This document shows, one piece after another, positions 44,248-52,357 of a DNA stretch of 64,000 nt. The translations under genes were made by a program, and so were the position numbers. The notes under the pieces are model-generated. The model had not been told where the DNA came from. It saw nothing but the letters and a program-made list of their open reading frames with translations, and ran no database searches. This stretch comes from JACKJK01 sp046159835 (GTDB lineage: Bacteria; Pseudomonadota; Alphaproteobacteria; Rhizobiales; Tepidamorphaceae). Every line of letters starts with the position of its first letter. Position 1 is the first letter of the stretch. The stretch spans positions 1,116,001-1,180,000 of the forward strand of contig NZ_JBJXCY010000001.1 of assembly GCF_046159835.1 (NCBI RefSeq). Reading direction: 5' to 3'.

Positions 44248-44263
44248 CGTCACCTCGGTGACG
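44248..44263. repeat. Perfect 7+7 palindrome upstream of nrdJ
   Basis: CGTCACC-TC-GGTGACG lies about 280 bases upstream of nrdJ and just past the predicted -10. It is an operator-like dyad of unknown regulator. Confidence 0.5.
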
Positions 44264-44272
44264 TCCAGATAC

Positions 44273-44341
44273 GGTATGACGACTCGTCTTCACCCGTCAA
44301 GCAATAGTGTGTCCGGGTTACCGAACCCCTAAATCTTGTGG
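44273..44341 (-). promoter_or_regulatory. Candidate nrdJ promoter with tandem NrdR-like boxes
   Basis: Two imperfect 16-base matches to the NrdR box (consensus acaCwAtATaTwGtgt) occur at 44295-44310 and 44326-44341, separated by 15 bases, start to start 31 bases, which is the usual NrdR arrangement. Each matches about 10-11 of 16 positions. The nearer one overlaps CTTGAC (minus strand, 44301-44296), a good -35; the -10 around 44273-44278 is weak. NrdR would then repress nrdJ when dNTPs are high. Confidence 0.35.
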
Positions 44342-44572
44342 CTCATGCGTGAATGACGGGGAAAGTGCGGATCTGCGACTTGCTCGCATGCCGGCAGAAT
44401 TCGCGCATGCCGCAGGCTGACACGATTCGCTGCGGTCGCGAAGGCGATGGCGAACTTGAGTCGGATTTTACCGTTTCGCTTGCCGGGTACTTAAAGCCGG
44501 CTTGCTAGCCTGTGGCGCAATGAGGCTCGTGAAAGCCTCAACAAAAACAGGAATGATGAGGCCGTTCCCCCC

Positions 44573-45313
44573 ATGCCCCACCATGATGCTTTCGGGCTCC
44601 ATGTGTCCGATCTCGACGTCGCCGTTGTGGAAAACAGCAGGGCGATGCAAGCCACCCTGCGCTCCATGATGTCCGCCATGGGCGTGCGCCGCGTGCGCAC
44701 CTATGACACGGGCACCGAAGCCCTGACCGCGATGCTGGCCGACCCGCCATCGGTGGTGCTGACGGCCTGGCAGATGCAGCCGATGGATGGCGGACGCTTC
44801 GTCCGCACCATGCGGGACCCGGAATTCCCCACGCTCTGCTACGTGCCGATCATCGTGGCGACCGCGCACACCACCCTGAGCGTGATCGACGCTGCCTTTT
44901 CCGCCGGCTGCAACGCGCTGCTTGCCAAGCCGCTCAGCCCCAAGGTTCTCGAAAGCCGGTTGGACTGGCTGGTGCGCGATCCCACGCGCATGGAGAACGA
45001 CAACGGCCGAATCATCGTCCGCGGTATGAGCCAGACGCTCGAGAACCGTGTCCGCAACAGTGCGCTTGCGCGCTCCATCCAGCGCACCGATGCGCTCGCC
45101 GCGGTCATGCGTGAAGAAGAAACAGCTTCGACGCCGGCGCCTGAAACAAAGCCCGCCGCACCGCCTCAGCCCTCTGCAAAGGAGGCAAACGAGCGCGCTG
45201 CTGCAAAGGCTGCGGCCAAGAAGCCTGCCAATGCGCAACCGGCCCCGAAAAAGCGTTCGCGCCGTTGGCATGGATGGGACATGGGCACCCCGAAGGGGTC
45301 GACAGCCGCCTAG
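44573..45313 (+). CDS. Degenerate response-regulator receiver protein lacking the phospho-acceptor Asp
   Basis: The 246-residue protein has a CheY-like receiver fold at about residues 13-135. The strand that normally carries the phosphorylated Asp reads VVLTAWQMQPMDGG, so the acceptor position is A65. The first acidic pair is E20-N21 instead of D-D, but the conserved T97 and K119 (in LLAKPLSP) remain. A basic and Ala/Pro/Lys-rich tail of about 100 residues follows, without a DNA-binding domain. It is therefore a pseudo-receiver that cannot be phosphorylated in the usual way. The pathway is unknown. It is followed by the NDUFA12 gene 74 bases downstream. Confidence 0.8.
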   Translation: MPHHDAFGLHVSDLDVAVVENSRAMQATLRSMMSAMGVRRVRTYDTGTEALTAMLADPPSVVLTAWQMQPMDGGRFVRTMRDPEFPTLCYVPIIVATAHTTLSVIDAAFSAGCNALLAKPLSPKVLESRLDWLVRDPTRMENDNGRIIVRGMSQTLENRVRNSALARSIQRTDALAAVMREEETASTPAPETKPAAPPQPSAKEANERAAAKAAAKKPANAQPAPKKRSRRWHGWDMGTPKGSTAA

Positions 45314-45387
45314 CAGATTGTGCATAGTCCGCCGCGAACGCGCCGGTGCATGACCGGCCCGAACGATCAAGCGGAAACACGCCGGAC

Positions 45388-45780
45388 ATGAAGACCTTTC
45401 TCCTGCAACTGTTCACCTGGTGGCACGGTCAGACCATGGGCACGCGCCTCTTCACATGGCTGCGCGGCAGCTATGTCGGCGAGGACGAGTTCGGCAACAA
45501 GTACTACCGCAATGACGGGATCCCGCCCCACGGCGAGCGCCGCTGGGTGGTCTATGCCGGCGAGGCCGAGGCGAGCGCCGTTCCCCCGTCCTGGCACGGC
45601 TGGCTGCATCACACCGTCGATGTCCCGCCCACCGAGGAAGACTACACGGTCCGCGAGTGGGAACGCCCGCATCTGCCCAACATGACCGGCACGGCGGCCG
45701 CCTATCGCCCGGCAGGCTCCACGCTGCGCGCCAATGCGCGCCCCTCGGCGACCGGCGACTACGAGGCGTGGACGCCCTAA
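45388..45780 (+). CDS. NADH:ubiquinone oxidoreductase accessory subunit NDUFA12
   Basis: This is a small accessory subunit of respiratory complex I, also found in mitochondria. The 130-residue product shows the signature YVGEDEFGNKYY and the later RRWVVYAGEAEASAVPP-x-WHGWLHH. It has no signal peptide and acts on the matrix/cytoplasmic side. ATG 45388 matches the family start. In alphaproteobacteria it lies away from the main nuo operon, often by DUF2155 and aat, as here. Confidence 0.94.
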   Translation: MKTFLLQLFTWWHGQTMGTRLFTWLRGSYVGEDEFGNKYYRNDGIPPHGERRWVVYAGEAEASAVPPSWHGWLHHTVDVPPTEEDYTVREWERPHLPNMTGTAAAYRPAGSTLRANARPSATGDYEAWTP

Positions 45781-45813
45781 GGCGCGTCCACCGGCCTGCA
45801 GCGGCTTCTCGCG

Positions 45814-46572
45814 ATGGCTCAATCAGAACAGACCTGGTCCGCCAAGGGCTATGATCGCAACGCCCGGTTCGTGTCCGAACTGGGCGCTGGCGTTTTTGGC
45901 TGGCTCGACCCCAAACCCGGCGAGCGTATTCTTGATCTGGGCTGCGGCGACGGCGCGCTGACACAGCAACTCGTGGATGCCGGTGCGACCGTGACCGGTG
46001 TCGATGCCAGCGCCGACTTCGTCGACGCTGCAAAGGCGCGCGGTCTCGACGTCCAGCAGGGCGATGGCCATGCGCTCGGCTTTTCGCGCGAGTTCGATGC
46101 CGTCTTCTCCAATGCAGCGCTTCACTGGATGACGCAGCCGCGCGACGTGATCGCCGGCATTGCCCGCGCGCTTAAGCCCGGCGGGCGTTTCGTGGCCGAG
46201 TTCGGCGGGCACGGGAACGTCGCGGCGATCGTCACGGCCATGCGGGCGCTGGCACGAATCCACAGAGGCGATGCCTCGCTCGCCCATCCGTGGTTTTTCC
46301 CGACGCCCGCTGAATATCAGACGATGCTGGAGGAGGGTGGCTTTAGCGTGCGCGAGATCGCGCTCATCCCGCGCCCCACGCCGCTGCCGACCGGCATCGC
46401 CGGCTGGCTGGAAACCTTCCGAAAGCCGTTCTTCGACCAGTTCGATGATGCCACCCGCGTAAAGGTGCTCGGCGAGCTGGAAGACCTGCTCGCGCCGAGC
46501 CTGCGCGACACGGCGGGTCAGTGGACGGCGGACTACGTCCGGCTGCGTGTTCACGCAGTGCTGGACGCCTGA
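45814..46572 (+). CDS. Class I SAM-dependent methyltransferase
   Basis: The 252-residue protein has SAM motif I ILDLGCGDGAL (residues 39-49), an acidic residue after strand 2 (GVDAS), and motif with NAALHWM, resembling the trans-aconitate/ubiquinone-type methyltransferases. The substrate is not evident. It follows the NDUFA12 gene by 33 bases on the same strand. A role in quinone or respiratory-complex methylation would be attractive given the neighbour, but that is only inference. Confidence 0.85.
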   Translation: MAQSEQTWSAKGYDRNARFVSELGAGVFGWLDPKPGERILDLGCGDGALTQQLVDAGATVTGVDASADFVDAAKARGLDVQQGDGHALGFSREFDAVFSNAALHWMTQPRDVIAGIARALKPGGRFVAEFGGHGNVAAIVTAMRALARIHRGDASLAHPWFFPTPAEYQTMLEEGGFSVREIALIPRPTPLPTGIAGWLETFRKPFFDQFDDATRVKVLGELEDLLAPSLRDTAGQWTADYVRLRVHAVLDA

Positions 46573-46708
46573 ATGGACCGGAAGGCCACACAGCCCCAAA
46601 ATCTCGCCATCCTTGCGCCCGAGCGTTGCACTTGCGCGGCTTAGCGGGCAAAACGCGATTCTGGTTCCACCGCTCGGCGGGCGTGGGACCGCGTGAGGAG
46701 GTCTGTCG

Positions 46709-47131
46709 ATGCGTCTGAGCACGGCTTTTCGAAATCTGGTGCTGGGTCTTATGGTGCTGGCGGGTGTGCTTGCATTTGGCGCCCCGGCGCACGCGCAGCG
46801 CATCAACAACCCGATTGCCGAGTTCACCGGCCTCGACAAGATCACCGGCCGCATCATCAAGTTCGACGTGCTGATCGATGAGACGGTGCAGTTCGGCGCG
46901 CTCCAGGTCACGCCGCGCGTCTGCTACTCGCGCCCGACGACCGAAGCCCCGAAGACCACGTCATTCGTGGAAGTGGATGAAGTGACGCTGGACGCCAAGA
47001 TCAAGCGCATCTTTACAGGCTGGATGTTTGCCGCAAGCCCGGGCCTCAACGCCGTCGAGCACGCCGTCTATGACGTCTGGCTGACGAACTGCAAGCAGTC
47101 CTCGGAAGAACTCGGGATCGCCAACCAGTAG
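46709..47131 (+). CDS. DUF2155 exported protein
   Basis: The 140-residue protein has a signal peptide (ending AHA-QR near residue 29) and the DUF2155 pattern: DKITGRI, a strand with QFGALQVTPRVCYSRP, then FTGWMFAASPGLNAVEHAVYDVWLTNCK. Two cysteines (in RVCYS and TNCKQ) could form a disulfide. The function is unknown. Strong GAGGAGG ribosome-binding site upstream. Its last 64 bases overlap the 3' end of aat on the other strand. Confidence 0.9.
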   Translation: MRLSTAFRNLVLGLMVLAGVLAFGAPAHAQRINNPIAEFTGLDKITGRIIKFDVLIDETVQFGALQVTPRVCYSRPTTEAPKTTSFVEVDEVTLDAKIKRIFTGWMFAASPGLNAVEHAVYDVWLTNCKQSSEELGIANQ

Positions 47132-47748
47132 AAGTCCGCCGGCACCTGCAGCGCGGCATCCAGCATCTCGTGATATTTTGCGCGCGGCACTTCTATCGCG
47201 CCGAAGCGGTTGAGATGGTCGGTCACGAACTGCGTGTCGAGCAGGGTGAAGCCGCCTGCCTTCAGCCGTGCCACGAGGAAGGCCAGCGCGATCTTGCTGG
47301 CGTCGCGCTCGCGGTGGAACATGCTCTCGCCGAAGAACGCACCCCCCAGGCGCACGCCATACAGCCCGCCGATCAGTCGGTCTTCGCGCCAGACCTCGAC
47401 CGTGTGGCACTGGCCGGCCTTGAACAGCTCGCCGTAGAGGCGGCGGATTTCCGGGTTGATCCAGGTCTTGGAACGGCCTGCCGCCGGTTCCGCGCAGCCC
47501 TCGATCACCGCATCGAAATCGTTGTCGATCTTCACCTCGAAATCGCCTTTGCGGATGGTGCGCGCAAGGCTGCGGGACATGTGGAAGCTGTCGAGGGGAA
47601 GGATCCCGCGCCGGTGCGGTTCGATCCAGTGAAGCTGTGGATCGTCCTCGCTCTCGGCCATCGGGAAGATGCCGCAGGCATAGGCCTTCAGCAGCACCGT
47701 GGGCGTGATTTCAAATGCGACGTCGGATGCACCGCTCAAGGCTTGCAC
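47068..47748 (-). CDS. aat: Leucyl/phenylalanyl-tRNA--protein transferase
   Basis: This enzyme adds Leu or Phe from aminoacyl-tRNA to N-terminal Arg/Lys of proteins, marking them for the ClpAP N-degron route. The 226-residue protein shows the family start ITPTVLLKAYACGIFPMA and the GGLYGVRLGGAFFGESMFHRERDASKIALAFLV core. It starts at GTG 47748; no ATG is better placed. It follows accC by 29 bases, so it belongs to the accBC operon. The 64-base tail-to-tail overlap with DUF2155 encodes its last residues. Confidence 0.95.
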   Translation of the reverse strand: MQALSGASDVAFEITPTVLLKAYACGIFPMAESEDDPQLHWIEPHRRGILPLDSFHMSRSLARTIRKGDFEVKIDNDFDAVIEGCAEPAAGRSKTWINPEIRRLYGELFKAGQCHTVEVWREDRLIGGLYGVRLGGAFFGESMFHRERDASKIALAFLVARLKAGGFTLLDTQFVTDHLNRFGAIEVPRAKYHEMLDAALQVPADFYWLAIPSSSEDCLQFVSQTS

Positions 47749-47777
47749 TCCGCTTCACCGCCGGGGCTGGGCGTGGC

Positions 47778-49127
47778 TCAGTCGTCCGAGGTTCCGGCGA
47801 GGTATGATTCGAGCCAGTGGATATCATAGCGCCCGTCGACGATATCGGCATTGTTCACCAGCTCCGAAAACAGCGGGATGGTGGTCTGGATGCCGTCGAT
47901 CACGAATTCCGACAGGGCGCGCCGCAGGCGCATCAGGCACTCGTTGCGGTTCTTGCCGTGGACGATCAACTTGCCGATCAGCGAGTCGTAGTAGGGCGGG
48001 ATCGAATAGCCCTGGTAGACGCCGGAATCGACGCGGATGCCGAGGCCTCCGGGCGGGTGGTAGTAGTTGATGCGGCCGGGCGAGGGCGCAAAGGTGCGCG
48101 GGTTTTCCGCGTTGATGCGGCATTCGATGGCGTGGCCGTGGAAGGAGATGTCTTCCTGCTTCACCGAAAGCGACGCGCCTGCCGCGACCCGAAGCTGCTC
48201 GTGCACGAGGTCGATGCCGGTAATCATCTCGGTCACCGGATGTTCCACCTGCAGGCGGGTATTCATCTCGATGAAGTAGAACTCGCCGTCCTCGTACAGG
48301 AACTCGATCGTGCCCGCGCCGCGATACCCCAGATCGGCCATCGCGGTTGCCACGGTGTCACCGATGCGCTTGCGGTCGGCGGCATTGAGGCCGGGTGAGG
48401 GGGCTTCTTCCCACACCTTCTGGTGGCGGCGCTGCAGGGAGCAGTCGCGTTCGCCAAGGTGGATCGCGTTGCCGCGCCCGTCACCGAAGACCTGCACTTC
48501 GATATGGCGCGGCTTGCCGAGATACTTCTCCATGTAGAGGCTGTCGTCGCCAAAGGCCGCACTGGCCTCCGCGCGCGCCGTCTGCATGGCGTTGAGGAGT
48601 TCGTCTTCGCTGAGCGCGACCTTCATGCCGCGCCCGCCGCCACCGGCAGCGGCCTTCACCAGCACCGGATAGCCGATCTCCGCGGCGCAGGCATAGGCCT
48701 GCTTCTCGCTCTCGATGGCACCGTCGGAACCCGGCACAACCGGTACGCCGAGCGCCGAGACCGTCTGCTTGGCGGCGATCTTGTCGCCCATGACGCGGAT
48801 GTGCTGCGCGGTCGGGCCGATGAAGGTGATGTCATGCGCGTCGAGAATTTCGGCGAAGCGGGCATTCTCCGACAGGAAGCCGTAGCCTGGGTGCACGGCG
48901 TCGGCCCCGGTGATCTCACAGGCCGCCAGAAGCGAGGGAATGTTCAGGTAGCTGTCGCGGGCCGCCGGCGGGCCGATGCACACGCTCTCGTCGGCGAGGC
49001 GCACATGCATGGCGTTGCTGTCGGCGGTGGAATGAACGGCGACGGTCGCGATGCCGAGTTCCTTGCAGGCCCGCAGGATGCGCAGGGCGATCTCGCCGCG
49101 GTTGGCAATGAGGACCTTTTCGAACAT
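47778..49127 (-). CDS. accC: Acetyl-CoA carboxylase, biotin carboxylase subunit
   Basis: AccC carboxylates the biotin on AccB using ATP and bicarbonate, the first half of the malonyl-CoA reaction of fatty-acid synthesis. The 449-residue protein has the ATP-grasp loop GGGGRGMK (about 162-169), the catalytic ERDCSLQRRHQK and the EMNTRLQVEHPVTE motif. It is 48 bases downstream of accB and upstream of aat. Confidence 0.98.
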   Translation of the reverse strand: MFEKVLIANRGEIALRILRACKELGIATVAVHSTADSNAMHVRLADESVCIGPPAARDSYLNIPSLLAACEITGADAVHPGYGFLSENARFAEILDAHDITFIGPTAQHIRVMGDKIAAKQTVSALGVPVVPGSDGAIESEKQAYACAAEIGYPVLVKAAAGGGGRGMKVALSEDELLNAMQTARAEASAAFGDDSLYMEKYLGKPRHIEVQVFGDGRGNAIHLGERDCSLQRRHQKVWEEAPSPGLNAADRKRIGDTVATAMADLGYRGAGTIEFLYEDGEFYFIEMNTRLQVEHPVTEMITGIDLVHEQLRVAAGASLSVKQEDISFHGHAIECRINAENPRTFAPSPGRINYYHPPGGLGIRVDSGVYQGYSIPPYYDSLIGKLIVHGKNRNECLMRLRRALSEFVIDGIQTTIPLFSELVNNADIVDGRYDIHWLESYLAGTSDD

Positions 49128-49175
49128 TCAGGCAGTCATCCGTCTCTTGGCGCGCGCAATCTGCGGCGCGGACGC

Positions 49176-49646
49176 TCAGGAGATCACGAGAAGCGGCTCG
49201 CCGTATTCCACCGGCTGGCCGTCCTCGACGAAAATTTCACTGACCGTGCCGGACTTGGTGGCAACGATCGGGTTCATGGTCTTCATCGCTTCCACGATCA
49301 AGATCGTCTGGCCTTCGCGCACCGTGGAGCCAACGTCGACGAACGGGTCGGCGCCGGGTTCCGGCGCGCGGTAGGCGGTGCCCACCATCGGCGAGGTCAC
49401 GGTGCCCGCAGCGGGCTTGTCGCTGGCCTTGGCTGCCGGTTCGCCGGGCGCCGCCGCGGCAGGCGCGGGCGCTGCAACCGGAGCCGGCGCAGCCGCTGCG
49501 ACCGGGGCCGTCACCGAAATCTGCCGCGCGACGCGAATGCGCACGTCCTTCTGTTCGACTTCGATTTCGGTCAGGTCGGTTTCGGTCAGGAGCGCCGCGA
49601 GCTCGCGGATCATATCCTTGTCGATTTTCTGATCGTCTTTCGACAT
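49176..49646 (-). CDS. accB: Acetyl-CoA carboxylase, biotin carboxyl carrier protein
   Basis: AccB carries the biotin. The 156-residue protein has an N-terminal helical part, an Ala/Pro-rich mobile linker at about residues 46-80, and a C-terminal biotinyl domain. The biotinylated lysine is K122 in EAMKTMN (E. coli has EAMKMMN). ATG 49646 is preceded by AGGGAAT. It is the first gene of accB-accC-aat, with a promoter about 100 bases upstream (49742-49770). Confidence 0.97.
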   Translation of the reverse strand: MSKDDQKIDKDMIRELAALLTETDLTEIEVEQKDVRIRVARQISVTAPVAAAAPAPVAAPAPAAAAPGEPAAKASDKPAAGTVTSPMVGTAYRAPEPGADPFVDVGSTVREGQTILIVEAMKTMNPIVATKSGTVSEIFVEDGQPVEYGEPLLVIS

Positions 49647-49741
49647 GAAGAATTCCCTGTGCACGCCGCTTGAACCCCGGCGGCCGTGTCTGTGAATGCC
49701 TTGGCGTCCCCCGACGCGAAAACGGCATTCCCGCACCCGCG

Positions 49742-49770
49742 ATATAGCGGATGCAGCACGGCTATAACAA
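49742..49770 (-). promoter_or_regulatory. Predicted accBC promoter with a dyad
   Basis: On the minus strand TTGTTA (49770-49765), 17 bases, CTATAT (49747-49742). An inverted repeat TATAGC-N12-GCTATA (49743-49766) overlies both elements, so a regulator might bind there. The accB ATG is 96 bases downstream of the -10. Confidence 0.5.
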
Positions 49771-49851
49771 CCGGAGTGGATTAGCCTGTGGAAGGAACCG
49801 GCGCAAGCGCGCAGGTCTATCACCCGCGCCGGTCGCTGGAAGTGGCGGTTT

Positions 49852-50658
49852 CTAGCAGACCTGGCAGCCGTTTTCGCGAACGTTGGCGATCTGCTTCTTC
49901 AGTTCCGTCAAGGGCGCAAGGCCGACAAGAACCTCATCGCCGATGACGTAGGCCGGCGTGCCGTTGATGCCGAGGTCGTCAGCCAGCGAATGGGTGCCGC
50001 GCAGCGTCTCGATTGCCGCCGGGTCGGCCATGTCGGCTTCCAGCTTGGCCATGTCCGCGCCGAGGTCCTGCGCGATCTGCAGTGCCGTGGCCTTGTTCGC
50101 ACGCCCCTGATGCATCAGCAGCTTGTCATGGAAGGGCATGTAGAGGTTCTGCTTTTCCATGGCGATGCCGACCAGGGCTGCGTCATAGGATTCTTCGCTG
50201 AGAACCGGGAATTCCTTGAACACGACCTTCACGTTCGGGTCCGATTCGATCAGCTCCTGGATGTCGCCGAGCGCGCGCTGGCAGTAGGGGCAGTTGTAGT
50301 CGAAGAACTCGACGATGGTGACGTCGCCTTCCGGGTTGCCGGCCACGTGGTCGGCCGCGGACGAGAAGATCAGGTCCTTGCGCTCGGAGATCATGCCCTT
50401 GCGGCGGTCGTTCTCGGCTTCAGAGCGCTTCTGCTCCAACGCAACCGAAACCTCTTCGAGAATTTCCGGGTTGTCGATCAGCGTCTCGCGCACGAGGCTG
50501 CGAACCTCGTCGCGCTGGGTGTCGTTGAGCGCGATAATCTGCTCGCTCGGTGCGCCGGTGTCCATGTCGTCGGCGTTCAGGTTTGCAGCGGCGAGATAGC
50601 CGCCGACGCCGAAAACGGCCGCTATGGCGGCGCCGGTCACGATTCCCTTGATATCCAT
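49852..50658 (-). CDS. DsbA-family thiol oxidoreductase with a second C-terminal CxxC
   Basis: The 268-residue protein has an N-terminal hydrophobic stretch (about 6-27) as signal or anchor, a ScsC-like helical N-domain (about 45-105) and a thioredoxin fold with C123-P-Y-C126 and a cis-proline loop GTPAY. It should oxidise or isomerise disulfides in the periplasm. It ends with C265-Q-V-C268, a second CxxC. The upstream neighbour is a periplasmic M48 protease, so the pair may work on envelope protein quality. It is not the main DsbA by length and domain order; BdbD/Com1-like is the better label. Confidence 0.88.
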   Translation of the reverse strand: MDIKGIVTGAAIAAVFGVGGYLAAANLNADDMDTGAPSEQIIALNDTQRDEVRSLVRETLIDNPEILEEVSVALEQKRSEAENDRRKGMISERKDLIFSSAADHVAGNPEGDVTIVEFFDYNCPYCQRALGDIQELIESDPNVKVVFKEFPVLSEESYDAALVGIAMEKQNLYMPFHDKLLMHQGRANKATALQIAQDLGADMAKLEADMADPAAIETLRGTHSLADDLGINGTPAYVIGDEVLVGLAPLTELKKQIANVRENGCQVC

Positions 50659-50722
50659 GTCTGTCGAATGCCTTTCAATGTCGGCGCATGCCGCGCCGCG
50701 TCAATCTGGTTGTCTGGTGTTC

Positions 50723-52120
50723 TCAGCGTTCCGGCGGGCGAAACTGGAGAATGTCTTCCGCGCGCAGCCACACCGGTGAGCCGGTCTTGGCTCCCTGCTT
50801 TGCACGCGATGCGAACTGCTTGGCCTGGTCGAACTCGCCGTTGGCCATGGAGGCTTCGGCTGAGGCGAGGTTGGCCTCGGGAATGCGGCCTAGCTTGCCG
50901 TAGGCGCGCGCGAGGTAGGTCTGGGCATCGGCGTGGTCGCGCTGCGCCTGCGTCACGCGGGCAAGCTCCTGCACGGCGTTGTTGGCAAGGCTGGCATCGC
51001 CGGTGACGACATAGGCCGCGCCAAGCGCCACGCGCAGCGAGGTGTCGTTCGGCGCAAGCTGGACGGCGCGCTGCAGCGGCCTGATGGCCTCGCGCGGCTT
51101 GCCGGACGCGGTGAGAATCTCGCCCTTCATCTCGTGGAAATAGGGATAGTCGGGCATTGCGCTCAGCAGCTGGTCGATGCCGCGAACCGCGCCGCGATAA
51201 TCGGAGCTGCGCATCTGCACGATGGTGCGGGCATAGAGCGCGGCGAGGCTGTCGTCACTGCGCGGGTAGCGCCGCTTCACCGTGTTGGGGTGATCCATGT
51301 AGGCGGAAACCTTCGCCCGCATCAGGTCGTGGCGAAGTTGCAGGTACTGCGAATCCTTGGCGTTCCAGTACGGGCTGTTGCGCGCAGAGTCCGATAGCGA
51401 GGCAATGCGGTCACGCGGCATCGGGTGGCTCTGCGCATAGGGGTCGACATAGCGGGAGGTGAAGATCTGCTGGTCGGCGAAGCGCTCGAAGGTCTTCACC
51501 ATGCCCTGCGCGGACTGACCCGTCGCGTTGAGGAAGTTCAGGGCCGCGCGGTCGGCGGCCTGTTCCTCGCCGCGCTGATAGGAAAGAAGCGTGCGCTGCA
51601 AGGCGTGCTGGCCGCCGGTCATGATCGCGCCGGCCGCTTCGCCGCTGCCCGCGGCAACTGCAGCACCCGCCAGGATCATCTGCAGGATCGTGATCGCGGC
51701 GGCAGCGCGCATCTCGTTGCGCAGGCGGGCGAGGTGCCCGCCGTGGATATGGCCGATCTCGTGCGCCAGAACGCCGATGATCTCGTTCGGGGTTTCCGAC
51801 TGCTGGAGTGCGCCGACATTCACGAAGATGCGCCGCCCGTCGATGACGAAGGCGTTGAACTGCTTGGAGGGCACCAGGTAGATCGTCAGATTGCTGCCGC
51901 CCATGCCGGCCGCGCGCAGGATCGGCGCGGTGTACTCGCGCAGCAGCGACTCGATCTCCGCATCGCGCACGAAGCGGATGCCGCCTTGCGCGCTGGCAGG
52001 GGCAGGGAGGCTGGCTGCGAACATCGCCACGGCCAGCATCACGGCGGTGAAGCGGCGGGCGAATGCGCGCATTGCTGCGGCAGTCGCGCCTGCGGCTGGA
52101 AGATGTGGCCGTTGGGTCAT
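50723..52120 (-). CDS. Periplasmic M48 metalloprotease with TPR-like repeats (BepA-like)
   Basis: Numbering from ATG 52120 (465 residues): signal peptide at about 22-45, zinc motif HEIGH (H120, E121, H124) and E186 of the downstream ExxxD as third ligand. The C-terminal half (about 280-460) is made of helical TPR-like repeats. BepA homologues in E. coli degrade or help assemble outer-membrane LptD. A TTG five codons upstream, or the Met 16 codons downstream, could also start. It lies upstream of the DsbA-family gene (64-base gap), suggesting a shared periplasmic role. Confidence 0.9.
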   Translation of the reverse strand: MTQRPHLPAAGATAAAMRAFARRFTAVMLAVAMFAASLPAPASAQGGIRFVRDAEIESLLREYTAPILRAAGMGGSNLTIYLVPSKQFNAFVIDGRRIFVNVGALQQSETPNEIIGVLAHEIGHIHGGHLARLRNEMRAAAAITILQMILAGAAVAAGSGEAAGAIMTGGQHALQRTLLSYQRGEEQAADRAALNFLNATGQSAQGMVKTFERFADQQIFTSRYVDPYAQSHPMPRDRIASLSDSARNSPYWNAKDSQYLQLRHDLMRAKVSAYMDHPNTVKRRYPRSDDSLAALYARTIVQMRSSDYRGAVRGIDQLLSAMPDYPYFHEMKGEILTASGKPREAIRPLQRAVQLAPNDTSLRVALGAAYVVTGDASLANNAVQELARVTQAQRDHADAQTYLARAYGKLGRIPEANLASAEASMANGEFDQAKQFASRAKQGAKTGSPVWLRAEDILQFRPPER

Positions 52121-52357
52121 CGCTTGTGTCGACAAGGGTTCCGTCCCGGTTAGACGATGCGAAACTAGGAATGCGCGCGGTCCCGGTCAAACGGCAATCC
52201 ATCACACTTGTGCGATGGCGGCTGCGGCATGACGTCCGCTTGTCGCAGTGTTTGACTTCGCAGCTTCGCTGTGGTGCCTGCGCGAGAATTGTCATCGGGC
52301 AGGATTTTGTCGCCAACGTGGCGGCGTGCTGCCATTTTTCGAGCCTTGGGAAGTGCC

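Larger units (their letters stand above)
43970..44572. other. 603-base non-coding region between nrdJ and the receiver gene
   Basis: No convincing gene was found on either strand; short open frames here have no ribosome-binding site or recognisable residues. It holds the nrdJ control region (candidate promoter and NrdR-like boxes at 44273-44341), two operator-like palindromes (44012-44025 and 44248-44263) and a hairpin, TGAGGCT (44521-44527) with AGCCTCA (44534-44540), before the receiver gene. No B12-box motif of a cobalamin riboswitch was seen. Confidence 0.7.

Noticed and set aside
44013..44293. Short open frames in the nrdJ upstream region
   Set aside because: Overlapping frames on both strands, no ribosome-binding sites and no recognisable protein features.
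43970..44330. Cobalamin riboswitch upstream of nrdJ
   Set aside because: No B12-box-like sequence or the usual conserved stems were found on the nrdJ strand.
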